From the NCBI GenBank assembly GCA_019925105.1, contig JAHGAU010000036.1, positions 186,001 through 250,000 on the forward strand: DNA of 64,000 nucleotides, written 5' to 3'. Position 1 is the first letter of the stretch, and each line of letters starts with the position of its first letter. The stretch comes from Niebla homalea. Lineage: Eukaryota; Ascomycota; Lecanoromycetes; Lecanorales; Ramalinaceae. Of this stretch, positions 21,476 to 33,071 are shown piece after piece. The translations under genes and the position numbers were made by a program. Under the pieces are notes generated by a model. It had not been told where the DNA came from and did no database searches. It saw nothing but the letters and a program-made list of their open reading frames with translations.

Positions 21476-23655
21476 ATGGGTCAGTTGAGTGGCTCGCAAG
21501 AACACAGAGCACTATGTGTTATTTTTGAGATAATGTGTATGCTGACTGACCCCGCGAACAGCTCCCAAAAAGGAGAAGGCACAAAAGATGCAGCTGGGGG
21601 AATTCCTGCAGGATACCTGTAGGCAATGACGCACCAACGGAGATGAAGCATGGGGTTTGCTGATCTTGGTCGTACAGCACTGGGATCATGGGCCGACGAG
21701 ATGGAAGACATTCCCATGCCATGTAAGTTCACATCTGGTAAAAGTCTCGTCCCAATACGCTAATCATACGTGTTATAGCTGGTATGAGCTGATTCACTCC
21801 CTTCTGAGCCTTGCTTTTTGTACAGCCTCGGCTAAATCTTCCAGCTCCTTCAGGTCGACCAGCCTGGGGCGGAGGCGACAAATCATACGGAGCAGGCGGT
21901 GGCTTTGGAAGCCGAGGCGCTACAGATGGTACATATTGCCTATCGTCCAGCAATTGGCAGAATACTTATCACCCGGGATAGATCGAGGGTTCTCATTCCG
22001 TGAACAACTTCCCCTACCAAGCAGACCTCCATATACCGTACACCTTGGCAACCTATCATTTGATGCTACCGAAGGCGATGTCGCTGATTTCTTTGCTGAC
22101 TGCGAAGTCGACAATATACGCATTGTCGAAGACAAACTGGACTCCAAACCGAAGGGATTTGGCTACGTGGAATTCAAGACACTGGATGGGCTGAAAAAAT
22201 CATTGGACCTTAGCGGCAGGCAGTTCCAGGGCCGCAATATTAGAGTCAGCGTGGCTGAACCACGTAAGTTTACCAAGTCTCTGATGTTACACTGTACCTA
22301 ATGGTGCGTTTTCTTCAGAGAAAGATCGTCAAGATACCCGAGACTTCAGTGATTGGTCAAGAAAAGGCCCATTAGCAGATGCTCCGCAACAAGGAGGTCG
22401 TAAGGGGCCGGAACGTGGTGGCTTTCCGTCATCTGGAGCTGGCTTTGGCTCTGGCGATCCACGACGGGGTCCCCCAAGTGGTGCTTTTGATACTGCCTCA
22501 GAAGCTGGCAGTGAGCGTGGAGGCCGTCGTGGCTACGAGCCAAGTGATGGAAAGGTTCGCGATTTTGGCAATTGGGACCGCAAAGGCCCCTTGACACCCA
22601 CATTGCCCGCTGGTGCCCCAGCGCGGAGCTTTGATCGTCCAGTAAGCCGTGATGGAGCACCACCGAATTTTAGGCGGAATTCGCCCGCTTGGGGTGAGGG
22701 ACGATCGCAAGATAGTGGGTCACGCCCACCACGACGGGAGTTTGTCGAGCGACCCGTGATCGAAAGGGCGCCCACTGCAGCTGAGCAGGACACCCAGTGG
22801 AGAGCCAGGATGAAGGCAGACCCGTCACCAGCTCCACCAACCCCGACCGTTGCTGCGGCACGATCACCGGCCCTCTCGCAACGTGAATTGAGCACACCAC
22901 CGTCCCCTGCCACTTCTGGTTCAGCTGCCCCAGCTGCTCCAGCCGCCCCAACTAGCCGCCCTAAGCTGAACCTCGCAAAACGTACCGTCTCCGAAGCAGT
23001 ACCCGACGCTGCCGCCCCCGCTCCGGCATCAGACTCCAAAGCGAGCCCCTTTGGTGCCGCTCGTCCCATTGATACCGCCACCCGGGAGAAGGAAGTCGAA
23101 GAGAAGAGACAGATTGCACTCAAGGAGAAGAAGGAGGCCGATGACAAGGCCAGGGAGGATAAAAGGATAGCAGATGACAAGGTCAAGGAAGAGAAACGCG
23201 TTGCAAAAGAGGCAGAATTGGCAAACCGATCTACATCGAGGGCGGAGCAGTCGCCCAAGAGCCCTGTCCAGCAGAACGGTGACAGGCGTCAATTGCCAAG
23301 GCGCGAGAAGTCGGAAAGCAAACCGAAGCCAGAGAAGGAGAGTAATGGTGGAGTAGCAGCTCCTGGCAAGCAGTACGAGATCCTGCGTAGGCATGCCGAA
23401 CACGAAGGGGCTGCGATGGATGAGGAGCCTGAGGAAGTTGATGCGAATGCGAACGGCATGGTTGTTGGCGACAAGGAGACGAAGCCGCAGGAGATCGTAA
23501 GGGATCCCAAGACCGATACCCACACCAATGGCGCGACCACTCAACCCGCTTCTGAGCCCACAACTGACGCTCTGGAAGAGGATGGATGGAATGTTGTTGA
23601 AAAGACTGGGAAGAAGGGCAAAAAGAACCCGACATCTCGCGCTCTTGCATCTTGA
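21476..23655 (+). CDS. TIF3: Translation initiation factor eIF4B (Tif3-like)
   Basis: RNA-binding cofactor of the eIF4A helicase in cytoplasmic translation initiation. Six exons: 21476-21479, 21562-21618, 21678-21722, 21845-21928, 21982-22263 and 22319-23655, 602 aa. The first coding exon is only ATG plus one base. Joins give APKKEKAQKMQLGEFLQD, LGSWADEMEDIPMP, SGRPAWGGGDKSYGAGGGFG and TDDRGFSFREQLPLPSRPP, the usual eIF4B N-terminus. One RRM follows, with RNP motifs VHLGNLSF and KGFGYVEF. Next come DFSDWSRKGPL/DFGNWDRKGPL repeats, an Arg/Gly/Pro-rich region, a long charged helix (EKEVEEKRQIALKEKKEADD) and the end EEDGWNVVEKTGKKGKKN. The third intron and its acceptor are the least certain part. 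Confidence 0.93.
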
Positions 23656-24630
23656 TAGACTTCATCACCACCACTGGCCTTTTGCTTTTCCTCTGCGCAA
23701 CCGCATACTCATTGAACGCTCGGCCTGCTCATGACTCGGCTTTGACCCAAAATCCTCTTTTCTCCAAGCTCACTGACATCGAATATTCTAATATCACTGG
23801 CGTTCTGGGGACCAATAACTTCTGGAACGAGGCCTTGCTTTACATCAACCACACGCGGCTCTTCCTTGGATATTTAGCCTCTGCTCTGGCTCAACTGATG
23901 CTCACCTACTTTTGCTACATGACTGGTACGAAAATGGCCATTGACTTGACATACTCCTCAGCTTCAACGCAAAAAGCTGGAACACAACTTTGTTCATGAG
24001 CCAGGCGTCTGAAGGGAATTCTCCATCGAATCTTGATAGAACTGTTGGTGGGGCTGCAGAAGTGAAGTCGAGAGTAAGAACAAGAAATTTCGCCTGCAAA
24101 GAATGGCACAGGAGGCTGTTTTGGGGGGCTCCCGATAGCTCTGCAAGAGAAGAAGGAAGGCAGGGCAGTGTGTACACTAGATTGAACCAAAAATGTCACC
24201 ATTTTAATTACTTGGGAACCAGTCGTCTTCGCTACGAGGTACATTGCATGACAATCTTTCCCATGATACATCTGTACTCTCATTATACTATCATTTGCTT
24301 CACCATGAACTCTCTTGAGACCGAGACACTCATGACGTTCTGACCAGAAATTATCCGTTCCCAAACGGGAAAGATCAAAATAATCCCAGATCTATGACGC
24401 AAAACCGGTTTACCGGCACTAGCCGCACCGTAAACATGTTTATGATATCAGATGCATCGATATCTTTTAACCACCTCATCCTTTCTCCTCTTCTGCCCGG
24501 CACGTTCCATGAACCTACACTCATATCCCTCTCCCTCTCTCTGTCACAAAGCCCCACAGTCACTACAAATTCTCATCCTCCACTGGCACTTCCTTCCCAC
24601 TCCAACTCCCGCACATAGCAACTAGCCAGA
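23656..24630. other. Intergenic between TIF3 and heme-oxygenase-like gene
   Basis: Holds the TIF3 3' UTR and the promoter of the next gene. An open stretch with a hydrophobic start follows the TIF3 stop but has no ATG. A CT-rich 5' UTR-like tract lies just before 24600. Confidence 0.5.
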
Positions 24631-26025
24631 ATGGCCACCACCGTTGTCGTCACCCGCACTTCCACGCTTTCGCAAACCTCAATTGATGATGCTCCGACGT
24701 CCGCACTCTCAGCCCTCTCCCTTAGCGCAGCGCCCTCCACGTTGACCTTCTTCCCTACGCTCCTCACTCCACCTACCTCGCCACCGCTCAACCCACATAA
24801 GCACTCGACCAATGATCCTCCAGCTGAAGAATCTACCAGCCCCCCGTTGATAGTACAAAAGCCCGTTGCGCCCACTATACTATCAGAGCCCTCTCCGCCA
24901 CTGACGCCTCCCCCCTCCGTCTCCCTCTCAGTCCAGATCAACCTTGCTACAAGACCGATTCACACGCGTCTCAACCAACGGATTCTTGGTCTACTACCTC
25001 TAGCACTCCCCCCGCATGCGGAAGTACCAGAGCTATACGTCAGAGGAATGGAAGCCGTAGGGGGGATTTATCTGGCTTTGGAGGAGACGGTGCAGCGGGC
25101 GACAGGTGGCCATTTGGAGGCAAACAGTAGCGGCGGCATGGATCGCTCTGAACGCAAAAGCAGCTATCATGATGACGACAGCGTAATAACATCATGTGTC
25201 AACGATCATGAGCTTGTGTCAGGGAAGCAACACTGTGGAGAATCGATGGGCAGGCAAGGAGTAGATCTTGGACGATTGGACTTGACAGGCCTGCTAGGCA
25301 GAGCCACACGGTTAGAAAGCGACCTGCATGAGCTGAATCACCGAATTGCTCTAGCCCATCCTCCCTCCGGCGATGGTCCCTTGTCTAACCATTCTTCATC
25401 CGCGAAAGCCGCCTCTGCTGATACCGCCACCCAGCAACACCCAAAGCAAGAGGACTCAATCCCCGAAGCCAGGTACAAGTCCCCTTCACTTACAACCCTC
25501 ACCCACCGAATCAACTCTTTTGCATCCACTGGAGATGGGAGTCAGCACACCCACCTCCTCTTAGCCCCTCTCCACCAATTCACCTTGGCCCTGTTCAACG
25601 GCGGTCGGTACATCCGGCGGCAACTCTTGTCCGCCCCTGCAAATTTCTGGACCCTATCCCCTTCTTCGTCCTACCTGTCACTGATACCTTCTCCGTTACC
25701 TGCCCCATCCCCCTTCAGTCTCGCCACCGTTACACACCCATCCCACTATTTCACCGCCATCCCGGAAGCCCAACTCAAGGATAAGGTGGTTGATCGCACC
25801 GCTGGCAATGTCCTGACGTTTTGGCACATCCCAGACCACGATGAGGGGGATGTTAAGTGGGCATTCAAACGCACATTTGAATCGGTAGCAGCGACCCTAA
25901 CAATTCAGGAAAGAGATGAGGTGGTCAATGAGGCGGTGACGCTGATGCAAATGCTAGAATGTGTGGTTGAGGAGCTCGTACACAACGTCGAGGTCAATGC
26001 TCAGCTTACGCTGCAGGGCCAGTAA
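24631..26025 (+). CDS. Heme-oxygenase-like protein
   Basis: Single exon, 464 aa. A Ser/Thr/Pro-rich N-terminus of about 105 residues leads into TRPIHTRLNQRILGLLPLAL, which resembles the heme oxygenase first helix; the His in IHTRLNQ would be the proximal heme ligand. Then come SDLHELNHRIA, LAPLHQFTLALFNGGRYIRR (the position of the GDLSGGQ distal helix in classical enzymes) and LTFWHIPDHDEGDVKWAFKR with VNEAVTLMQMLE near the end. This is the pattern of divergent fungal heme-oxygenase-fold proteins. The canonical distal GDLSGG is replaced by ALFNGG, and a long low-complexity insert sits between helices, so catalysis is not assured. Start at the ATG at 24631, the first codon of the frame. Confidence 0.75.
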   Translation: MATTVVVTRTSTLSQTSIDDAPTSALSALSLSAAPSTLTFFPTLLTPPTSPPLNPHKHSTNDPPAEESTSPPLIVQKPVAPTILSEPSPPLTPPPSVSLSVQINLATRPIHTRLNQRILGLLPLALPPHAEVPELYVRGMEAVGGIYLALEETVQRATGGHLEANSSGGMDRSERKSSYHDDDSVITSCVNDHELVSGKQHCGESMGRQGVDLGRLDLTGLLGRATRLESDLHELNHRIALAHPPSGDGPLSNHSSSAKAASADTATQQHPKQEDSIPEARYKSPSLTTLTHRINSFASTGDGSQHTHLLLAPLHQFTLALFNGGRYIRRQLLSAPANFWTLSPSSSYLSLIPSPLPAPSPFSLATVTHPSHYFTAIPEAQLKDKVVDRTAGNVLTFWHIPDHDEGDVKWAFKRTFESVAATLTIQERDEVVNEAVTLMQMLECVVEELVHNVEVNAQLTLQGQ

Positions 26026-26994
26026 GAGCAATAAACCCATTCAGATGTTAGAGATTCCCTCTTGTACTGATGCTCTTTTCTTTTCATCTTTCATTTCTTT
26101 CAGATGTGAATACAAAGGCTTTTCCTTGCATATGTATAATGTTGTTTTGGGACGCCTAAGAAGGCCAAGGCATTGAATAAGAAAACACGATTCCCGACCT
26201 CTGGAAAATTCTCTCCAGATCTTTCCATTCTCCCCTTCCGTCCAGCCCTCGCCTCCCATATGCTCGTCCCCTAGACTCAATACTCAACTCACCTCGACAT
26301 CGTCAAGCGCCCACCCAAAAACCCCCTTATCGACCCCACCCCCAGACTACCGCTCAGACTCAATGCCATCCATCGCTCACATCCTCACCAAACCCATCGC
26401 CCATTCCCTTTCCTGCTCAAAAGTACATTTCTCGTAGCGCTATGCACACCCTCCTCACCTCCAGTCCTTTACTACAGCCGCCACCCCGCTCCTCTCCAAC
26501 AAAAAAAGAAAAACAAGCAGAGAAGACAAAACCGCCACCACAGGCAAACCACGGATAAAAATATCCAGCCGCTGTCTCCCTCCCCCCCCGGTCCCAGCAT
26601 CTCCTCCACCACCACCTCCAAACCCCACCCCCAGCAACCACGGCCCAGAACCATCATCCAGCGAGCCACCGTGTTCGCGACCGTGTGATGCGAATGCGGA
26701 TGCGGATGGCGATTGGGGGGGTGGACATCAACGAGTAACCTCCGCCCCGCCCTTCCACTCCACTCCTCTTGCTCAGCCAGCAGCAGCTGCATCCATCCAT
26801 CCCCCAACCCACCCCACCCACCCACGCTCCTCTTCCTCCTCCTCATCACAAGATAAGGTACTGCTCGTGTCCGGAAACAATATCTGGACAGCCGTCCTAT
26901 ATCTTCTATGGACCAAGAAGGGTAAGTAAATTGGGTGCCCGATAACGATCAACATGGCATATCTCGACGCGTGCGGGCTCTCATTCATCGCGGA

Positions 26995-27033
26995 CCAGCC
27001 AGCCGCCCAGCCAGCCAGCCAGCCAACCAGCCA
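26995..27033. repeat. (CCAG)n tetranucleotide repeat
   Basis: Imperfect tandem CCAG/CCAA/CCGC units, about nine copies, in the gene-poor region. Confidence 0.85.
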
Positions 27034-27181
27034 CGGGGAAGCCCAACCACCCACGTACCATTCCTGATAAATAACGATGATAATGACAACAATGCCAGAC
27101 ATGATCGCCGTTCCCCCCCCAACCAATAAAACTGCCAAGCCCAGCAGGCAGGAGATGCGGAGTCCGGGGAACGGGGAAGGG

Positions 27182-27230
27182 AATAAGTAAGTAAATAAGT
27201 AAGTAAGTGAGTAAGGGTGGTGGTGGTGGT
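27182..27230. repeat. (AAGT)n and (GGT)n microsatellites
   Basis: About eight imperfect AAGT units run directly into GGT triplets. Confidence 0.85.
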
Positions 27231-29060
27231 TGTGGGTGGGGCGGCCCTATCATCCATCCATCCATGCACTCATCATGGTTGTTGTTCGTCGCCATGGCAA
27301 AGAAAAGCCGATTGTCGGCGTTTTCCTACCTCTTTTTTTCTTCCGCGGCTGAGGAGTTTGGGGTAAGTGAAGGAGTTGGGGGTAAGTGGTGATTGAGTGA
27401 GAATCATCTCCTGCCTCAGGAAAGCGGCGGGGAGCAAAAACACTTGAGAGTAGCGCCCCCGGGGTGGATGCTGAAGGCTGCACTAGGGCAAGGGAGAGGA
27501 GGAGGGGGAGGCATGCTCATGTTGCGTGAGGAGGATGGTGCTCTTCAATGGCCATTGGGGTCGTTCTTTGGAAGAGAGATATATGACGGCTCGAGAAGCG
27601 CCTGCCGGGGAGGGGACGTTTGGGGGTATATTGGCAGGCCAGGCCAGAAGGGACAATTTCATAGTAGCACGGCAGACGGCAGCGGCGCGGTTGATGGGAG
27701 AGGCTCGATCGGCCGTGTAAGTCTTTATATGAGATGATGGAAACGCGAGATCAAACGACCGGCAAGGCCGAGCTGGTTAGGAGGGGATCTGGATCTGGAC
27801 CTGTTGAATGGAAGGAAGGCTGCATTGACTGGAATTGGTGAGAGAAAATGCTTCAGCTGAACGAGGTGCGTGATCACATCTAAATGGATGAACAGGATGG
27901 TGGAGCATGCAGCGTTGAAGGACTTGTGGCTGGCGAAACATGTCCAACGAAATAAGGCCAAGAGGTGAGCTCATGCTAGGGTAATTGCAGCAGAGCATGC
28001 TCACTGGTATATAAAGGTGAACATGATTGAGTATGAAGCATTCTTGCCTGGTGGCTGCTTCGATTGTAAGATGCAGAGATCCAGTGACGCAGGCTTTCTT
28101 AAGCTCTATCCAAATACGCCTTTGTCCAGACATGCACTTTTGCTTGTTGTGTAGATTACCCAATGTGATGCTGTCCTCTGCCCAAAACCCTTCTATATCA
28201 TGTATTATGGAGGAGTCTCTTGTGAATTAATGGAGCGTGGTCCCCCCCTTTCTGCACCCAGCCTTTGAATTGAATGATCTGTTCCATCAGCGAAGCACGA
28301 TATAGGACGAGTATCGAAGCTGTATACCAACGAGTTCTGAATCCTGGACTTGGTTCTTTCCCGTATTCCGTATCCCGTATCCAAGAGGATCAACGTCCTG
28401 CCAGAGCAAGTGCCCAATAATCCTCAAGGGGGCAGATTCCTGATCCTAGGCCATTTCTCAACTTCCTGGTGTCATGCTCGACGAGACGCCAGTTTCGCGG
28501 GACGTGACACCTCCGAGAAGGCATAGTGAAGCGCTCTTCATGAGAGAATTGGACGGCTGGGCGTTCTTAGACATTTCATTATTAAATTGGCTGAGTCAAG
28601 ATCCTTTTCAATGTGAAAAGCGCCGAGTAAAATCAATGACTGATTATGTCCCACCGTGCTCGATGCTGATTTGGAAGCTCCATTCAGGAGGGTGCAGATT
28701 CTGTCGTTCGCTCCTTCAGAGGCTTGACGGCGTGAAGAGAAAGTGCGTAGTTCCTCGATAAGACATTTGAGCCTCTTTTGGAGTCTACACTGATAGATCC
28801 TTGAGTCAGTACCCTTGATGATGTTTAGTCGCTTCAAGGTGGCAGAGCGCTTTGAAGCTTTGCAGAGAGAAATTGGTGTTTCCCTTCTCCAGTCTTGAAA
28901 TTTGGAGAGAAGTCGCTGATGGTTGAGTGTGCTATCTCCACTACCTTGGCAGGATTCACATCGCACGAACATGGTCCGACTTCATGTGCATTAGAGGAAT
29001 CAGCCTAACCACTTGGATAAGCCGATGGTGTCAAGTGTGTCAATCCCGATGTAATTATGA

Positions 29061-30587
29061 TCAGTCTTGTTTTCTGAACGTAGTGTCTCGGTCTGGCGAC
29101 CTCATACGTCCAGGTTGAAAACCATCGTCGCTATCATCGCTGCTTCCATCCCAGTCATTACTTCCAAGATCATCAAAGCTGCTCCTTCTCCTCAATGTCT
29201 GCATCGACATTCGACTTCCTGGACTGCCATCCGGACTGAAATGAGCCCCCCTTTGCGGACCCAACACAGCTCTGTCCGGCCATCTACCCTTGTTGACTCC
29301 TTCTTCCTCATCCCATCTTCGAAAAGCGGCATCTTCGCGCCCTTGCGCTTCTCGCTCTTTTCTGACCTCATCTCTGGCCTCCAGCCATTTGAGGCTAGCT
29401 TCCCAATGCCAGCCATCGCCGGTAGTGTTGCAGATTGGCAACAACCACAGTATCCATTTAGGACCGAAAAGGTGACTTAAGTTTCGTTTCCAGCCAAGAT
29501 CGAAGGCGCTGGGTAATTTTTCCGAATCTTGTTCGTCCAGGTAATCTTCATATCGGTCGCGCTCGCGGGAGCGTTCCATCTGGGCGTAATTGCGGCGGAG
29601 GGAGTCAGATGCTTTGCTCTCCTGTTGGCCTTGGCCACTGAGATTGCCATTCTCCAGATCCTCGCTGTGACCGTTGAGTAGCACTTCTCCCTCTTCGGAC
29701 CGAGTGACACCAGGTAATGTGTTTGCATGTATCTCGGCCAGTTGCTGCCCGTAGCTTTGACCTTCATGACCGTTCTCGTGACCGAAGTGCTGGCGCCGCA
29801 TCGTTTTCCGAAGAGGTGATAGATAGCGTGTCTTCTCGAGACATTCGATAGTGGTCATACCGCAGTATGCCAGCCTTAAATGCCATATTGTGAAGCCGGT
29901 GAGGACCAGGCCAATGATGCCAGAGATTACGCAGAGGAGGATGTAGTTGATTGGCATGAGGCTGTCACCATACGCACTATCATTCAGCGCTTCGTTCCAC
30001 ACCCAGACTCCGGTGACGGTGAAGCAAAGCCAGCAGTATATGCAGTTGTAGATCAGGAAGAGGAGAAAGGGCTTGTAGTTCTTGAGACCGACACATGTGG
30101 CCAGCCATGGACAGTGATGATCCATCTTCAAGACGCATCGTTTACAGGTAGAACAGTGGTGGGCGCGGTCTGGTTTCCTGGCCTGGCACTTCTTGCAGAA
30201 GCGCAGTTCGCCGGTTGACTTGACTGTGAGGGAGGTAGCATCATGGCGGTGTGGAGGCTCTTGTGTGGGAAGAGAGGAGTAGCCGGCGGTGCCAGTCTGG
30301 TCCAGTGGAGAGCCAGGAGGGGTGAAGACGGCGGTGGTGTAGGACCAATTGAGGAGGGCATATAGAACGATGCCCAGCACCGATGCCGGAGGGCTGCTCC
30401 ACCTTGTCCAGCCATGGGTGAGGCCTATACCAGCTTCGACCCATAATGCCCATGTGCTCAAGCCATAGACAAAGACGAGAGGGAAGTAGGTCGCGACGGA
30501 GCAACAGGCGCGTTCACATCTTCTTGCGCACGACTTCTTTTTCATGGAGTCGTGTGAGTTGGAAGTGGATGACGAGCGGCTGGTCAT
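29061..30587 (-). CDS. PFA3: DHHC palmitoyltransferase, Pfa3-like
   Basis: S-acyltransferase of the vacuolar membrane; yeast Pfa3 palmitoylates Vac8. Single exon, 508 aa. A basic Cys-rich N-terminus ([15 protein letters not shown]) precedes two membrane segments ([20 protein letters not shown] and [20 protein letters not shown]). The DHHC cysteine-rich domain follows: [20 protein letters not shown] and the catalytic DHHC in [20 protein letters not shown] (near residue 155). Two more membrane segments come next, starting [28 protein letters not shown]xE-type motif and a long charged tail with an Asp/Ser-rich end complete it. The start ATG at 30587 gives the normal family N-terminus. Confidence 0.95.
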   Translation of the reverse strand: MTSRSSSTSNSHDSMKKKSCARRCERACCSVATYFPLVFVYGLSTWALWVEAGIGLTHGWTRWSSPPASVLGIVLYALLNWSYTTAVFTPPGSPLDQTGTAGYSSLPTQEPPHRHDATSLTVKSTGELRFCKKCQARKPDRAHHCSTCKRCVLKMDHHCPWLATCVGLKNYKPFLLFLIYNCIYCWLCFTVTGVWVWNEALNDSAYGDSLMPINYILLCVISGIIGLVLTGFTIWHLRLAYCGMTTIECLEKTRYLSPLRKTMRRQHFGHENGHEGQSYGQQLAEIHANTLPGVTRSEEGEVLLNGHSEDLENGNLSGQGQQESKASDSLRRNYAQMERSRERDRYEDYLDEQDSEKLPSAFDLGWKRNLSHLFGPKWILWLLPICNTTGDGWHWEASLKWLEARDEVRKEREAQGREDAAFRRWDEEEGVNKGRWPDRAVLGPQRGAHFSPDGSPGSRMSMQTLRRRSSFDDLGSNDWDGSSDDSDDGFQPGRMRSPDRDTTFRKQD

Positions 30588-31393
30588 GCCTTCAAGGAGG
30601 GGAGATGTGGGTTACCGATCCATTTCATTAGGGCCAGGTCTTTGGGACAGTAGGATCGGGTATAGTTAGACAGAAGCCTGGGCGTCAGAATTGAAGTGGC
30701 TTTTGGTCGCAAGGAATCCAGTGAAGCAGGATTTGACCTGCTAGGCTGCGAAAAGTGAGACGTTTGGCAGGAACTGAATGTGGGAATAATGCTGAATCAA
30801 GGTTGCGTCAATAAGGCAGAGCACTGTCAAAAGAAGTAGACGTTGACTGTGGCTCTTGCATCCCAATACGGAATCACGAGTATCATATTCCGCAAGTATT
30901 AAGTGAGTAGGTATACTACGTCAGACAAACGAGGCTGATGAATGATGATGGAGGAGTTCTCACTAGGCTGGATTGAGGATTAGCGTTTCAGGAACACGAA
31001 ACACTGCCCGCTAACGACGCCCGTTCAGGCTGCGCTCCCGCTGCTGGTGAATGCTGAATTGCTGATGCTCCACAGCGACTGATTCTTGCATTCTTGCATT
31101 TCGTCCACCAGAATTCTATTTTTACATCAGGCATTGGGCCTGCCTACCGATAGATTGTCGTTCCACCTCCCCTCCACTTCGAGCGGTCACCACTGCCTCA
31201 TGGGAACAATGCTCTTCTTTCTCTGTCCTACTTGATTCATCATTGTTCATATTCTCCTTATTGTTCAAACCTTTGCTTGCTAACGCTAATACCCCTCGTC
31301 ACACTTCTCTGACTTCACGGAGAGAAGGGGAAAAAACAACAAGACGAATCTGGATCCAACAAGCCATCTTCATCAAACCCCCCTTCTCTAACC
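30588..31393. other. Divergent promoter region of PFA3 and rhomboid gene
   Basis: Head-to-head intergenic space. CT-rich leader-like sequence precedes the rhomboid ATG. No gene is seen. Confidence 0.5.
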
Positions 31394-33071
31394 ATGGCAG
31401 CCAACGACTATTACAATACTTCTCACACCAATGATCAACAGCCTCAAAACCAATACACCTCATACGATCCACAGAGAATACATTCGCCATCGATATATAC
31501 GACTACCACCAACACTGCACATGATCATAATACCGTATCATCCCCATCATCCTACAATCCATCAGCATATAATCACCCAATATCACCTCAGGAAGATACT
31601 GGCTATAGGCCATATGCTCAGAGCAACAACAGCGCAGCATCACCTTACCTAGCCTCAGGCGGTCGAGAACATGACAACCCCTTTGCTGATGACGTGCCCT
31701 TACGGCAGCACCCCAGTAAACAGAGTTCCGACCTTGTCTTGCAAGATCATCTGCCCGAAGATCCAGCCCTCATCGACCGACCACCCCATGAACATCGACA
31801 GAAGAGACGGAGAAAGGGTTTTTTCGCCAAGAAGATCCCCTGGGTCGTCTACATCCTGACCACCGTCCAAGTCATCGTCTTCATTGCCGAGCTTGGCAAG
31901 AATGGTGCCCTCACCGGCTCCCCCATCGAGATCCACCCTCAATTCAACCCCATGATCGGCCCTTCGCCCTATGTCCAGATCAACATGGGCGCCCGCTACG
32001 TCCCCTGCATGCGACGGACCGACCAAGGGCTCGACACCACCATCACCTGGCCTTGCCCCAACTCCACCTCCCTCGACCTAAGCGACAAGAGCAATTCCTG
32101 CCATTTGAATAATCTATGTGGCTTCAGCGCAGGGGCTTATGATGACAAACATTTGCCCAACCAATGGTACCGCTTCATCATCCCCATGTTCCTGCACGCC
32201 GGCATCATCCACATCGGCTTCAACATGCTGCTCCAGATCCTTCTGGGCGGGGAGATGGAGCGCGAGATTGGTAGCATCCGCTTCACGCTCGTCTACCTTT
32301 CCAGCGGCATCTTTGGATTCGTCCTGGGCGGCAACTTTGCCCCCGAGGGGATCGCTTCCACAGGGGCGTCAGGATCATTATTTGGCATCATAGCACTCAT
32401 GCTGTTGGACCTGCTCTACCACTGGGGCGAGCGTGAAAGTCCCTGGGTAGATCTCGCATGGCTGATCCTCGATATCGCCATCTCCTTCGTGTTGGGTCTC
32501 TTACCGGGCCTGGACAACTTCTCCCACATTGGTGGGTTCCTTATGGGCCTGATCCTGGGGATCTGCCTCCTTCACACTCCTGACATATTGAGGAGGCGCG
32601 TGGGCGCCGACGCACCACCCTACACATCTGTGCGCCAATCCCGCATCGCCATGGACACTGGCGGGCTCAAAGGTTTCGCCAAAGAACCCGTCGGCTTCTT
32701 CAAGGGTCGCAAGCCACTATGGTGGGCTTGGTGGTTGGTGCGTGCCGCAGCGTTGATCGGCGTGCTGGTGGCGTTCATCGTGCTGCTCAAGAATTTTTAC
32801 AAAGCCAACCCGGATCAATGCGGTTGGTGCAAGCATTTGAGTTGTCTGGTAAGTCGTCCCTTCCTTATTGAACCATGGAGCCCCAGATTTGGTAGCAGCA
32901 AAGGCTAACATCTGGTTCCCTCAGCCCATCAAGAATTGGTGCGACATTGGTAGTCTGACGGTGCAGAAGAGCAACGGGACAACCTCCCCGAACAAACGAA
33001 GTCTTTTAGAATTGGCCATGCCAGGACTGGCGTTGGAGGGTCCCGCGGTAGGCGCAGATATCTGGTTATAG
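31394..33071 (+). CDS. Rhomboid family intramembrane serine protease
   Basis: Integral membrane protease that cuts substrates within the bilayer, probably in the secretory pathway. Exons 31394-32848 and 32925-33071, with a 76-nt intron; 533 aa. About 145 cytosolic residues rich in Asn/Tyr/Ser end in a basic KRRRKGFFAKK. The first helix is VVYILTTVQVIVFIAEL. A luminal loop has several Cys (CMRRTDQ, CPNST, CHLNNLCGF). The rhomboid core then has HAGIIHIGFNMLLQILLGG, the catalytic serine in GASGSLFG and the catalytic His in HIGGFLMG. A late helix (RAAALIGVLVAFIVLL) and a CGWCKHLSCL-PIKNWCD end follow. Layout matches eukaryotic secretase-type rhomboids rather than the mitochondrial PARL type. Confidence 0.94.

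Larger units (their letters stand above)
26026..29060. other. Gene-poor 3-kb region with low-complexity DNA
   Basis: No protein family is recognisable on either strand. It contains CCAG/CCAA tetranucleotides (26995-27033), AAGT tetranucleotides (27182-27215) followed by GGT triplets, CATC runs near 26796 and 27249, and C-rich or G-rich tracts. It lies between converging genes and could hold UTRs or a noncoding RNA; nothing here proves either. Confidence 0.5.

Noticed and set aside
22533..23258. 241-codon antisense frame opposite TIF3
   Set aside because: Antisense shadow of Ala/Pro/Lys-rich coding sequence; no domain.
23652..23999. Open stretch with hydrophobic start after the TIF3 stop
   Set aside because: Begins with TTG, has no ATG until late, and lies in the expected TIF3 3' UTR.
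28474..28761. 95-codon plus-strand frame starting with ATG
   Set aside because: No family resemblance and isolated in gene-poor DNA; kept as noise.
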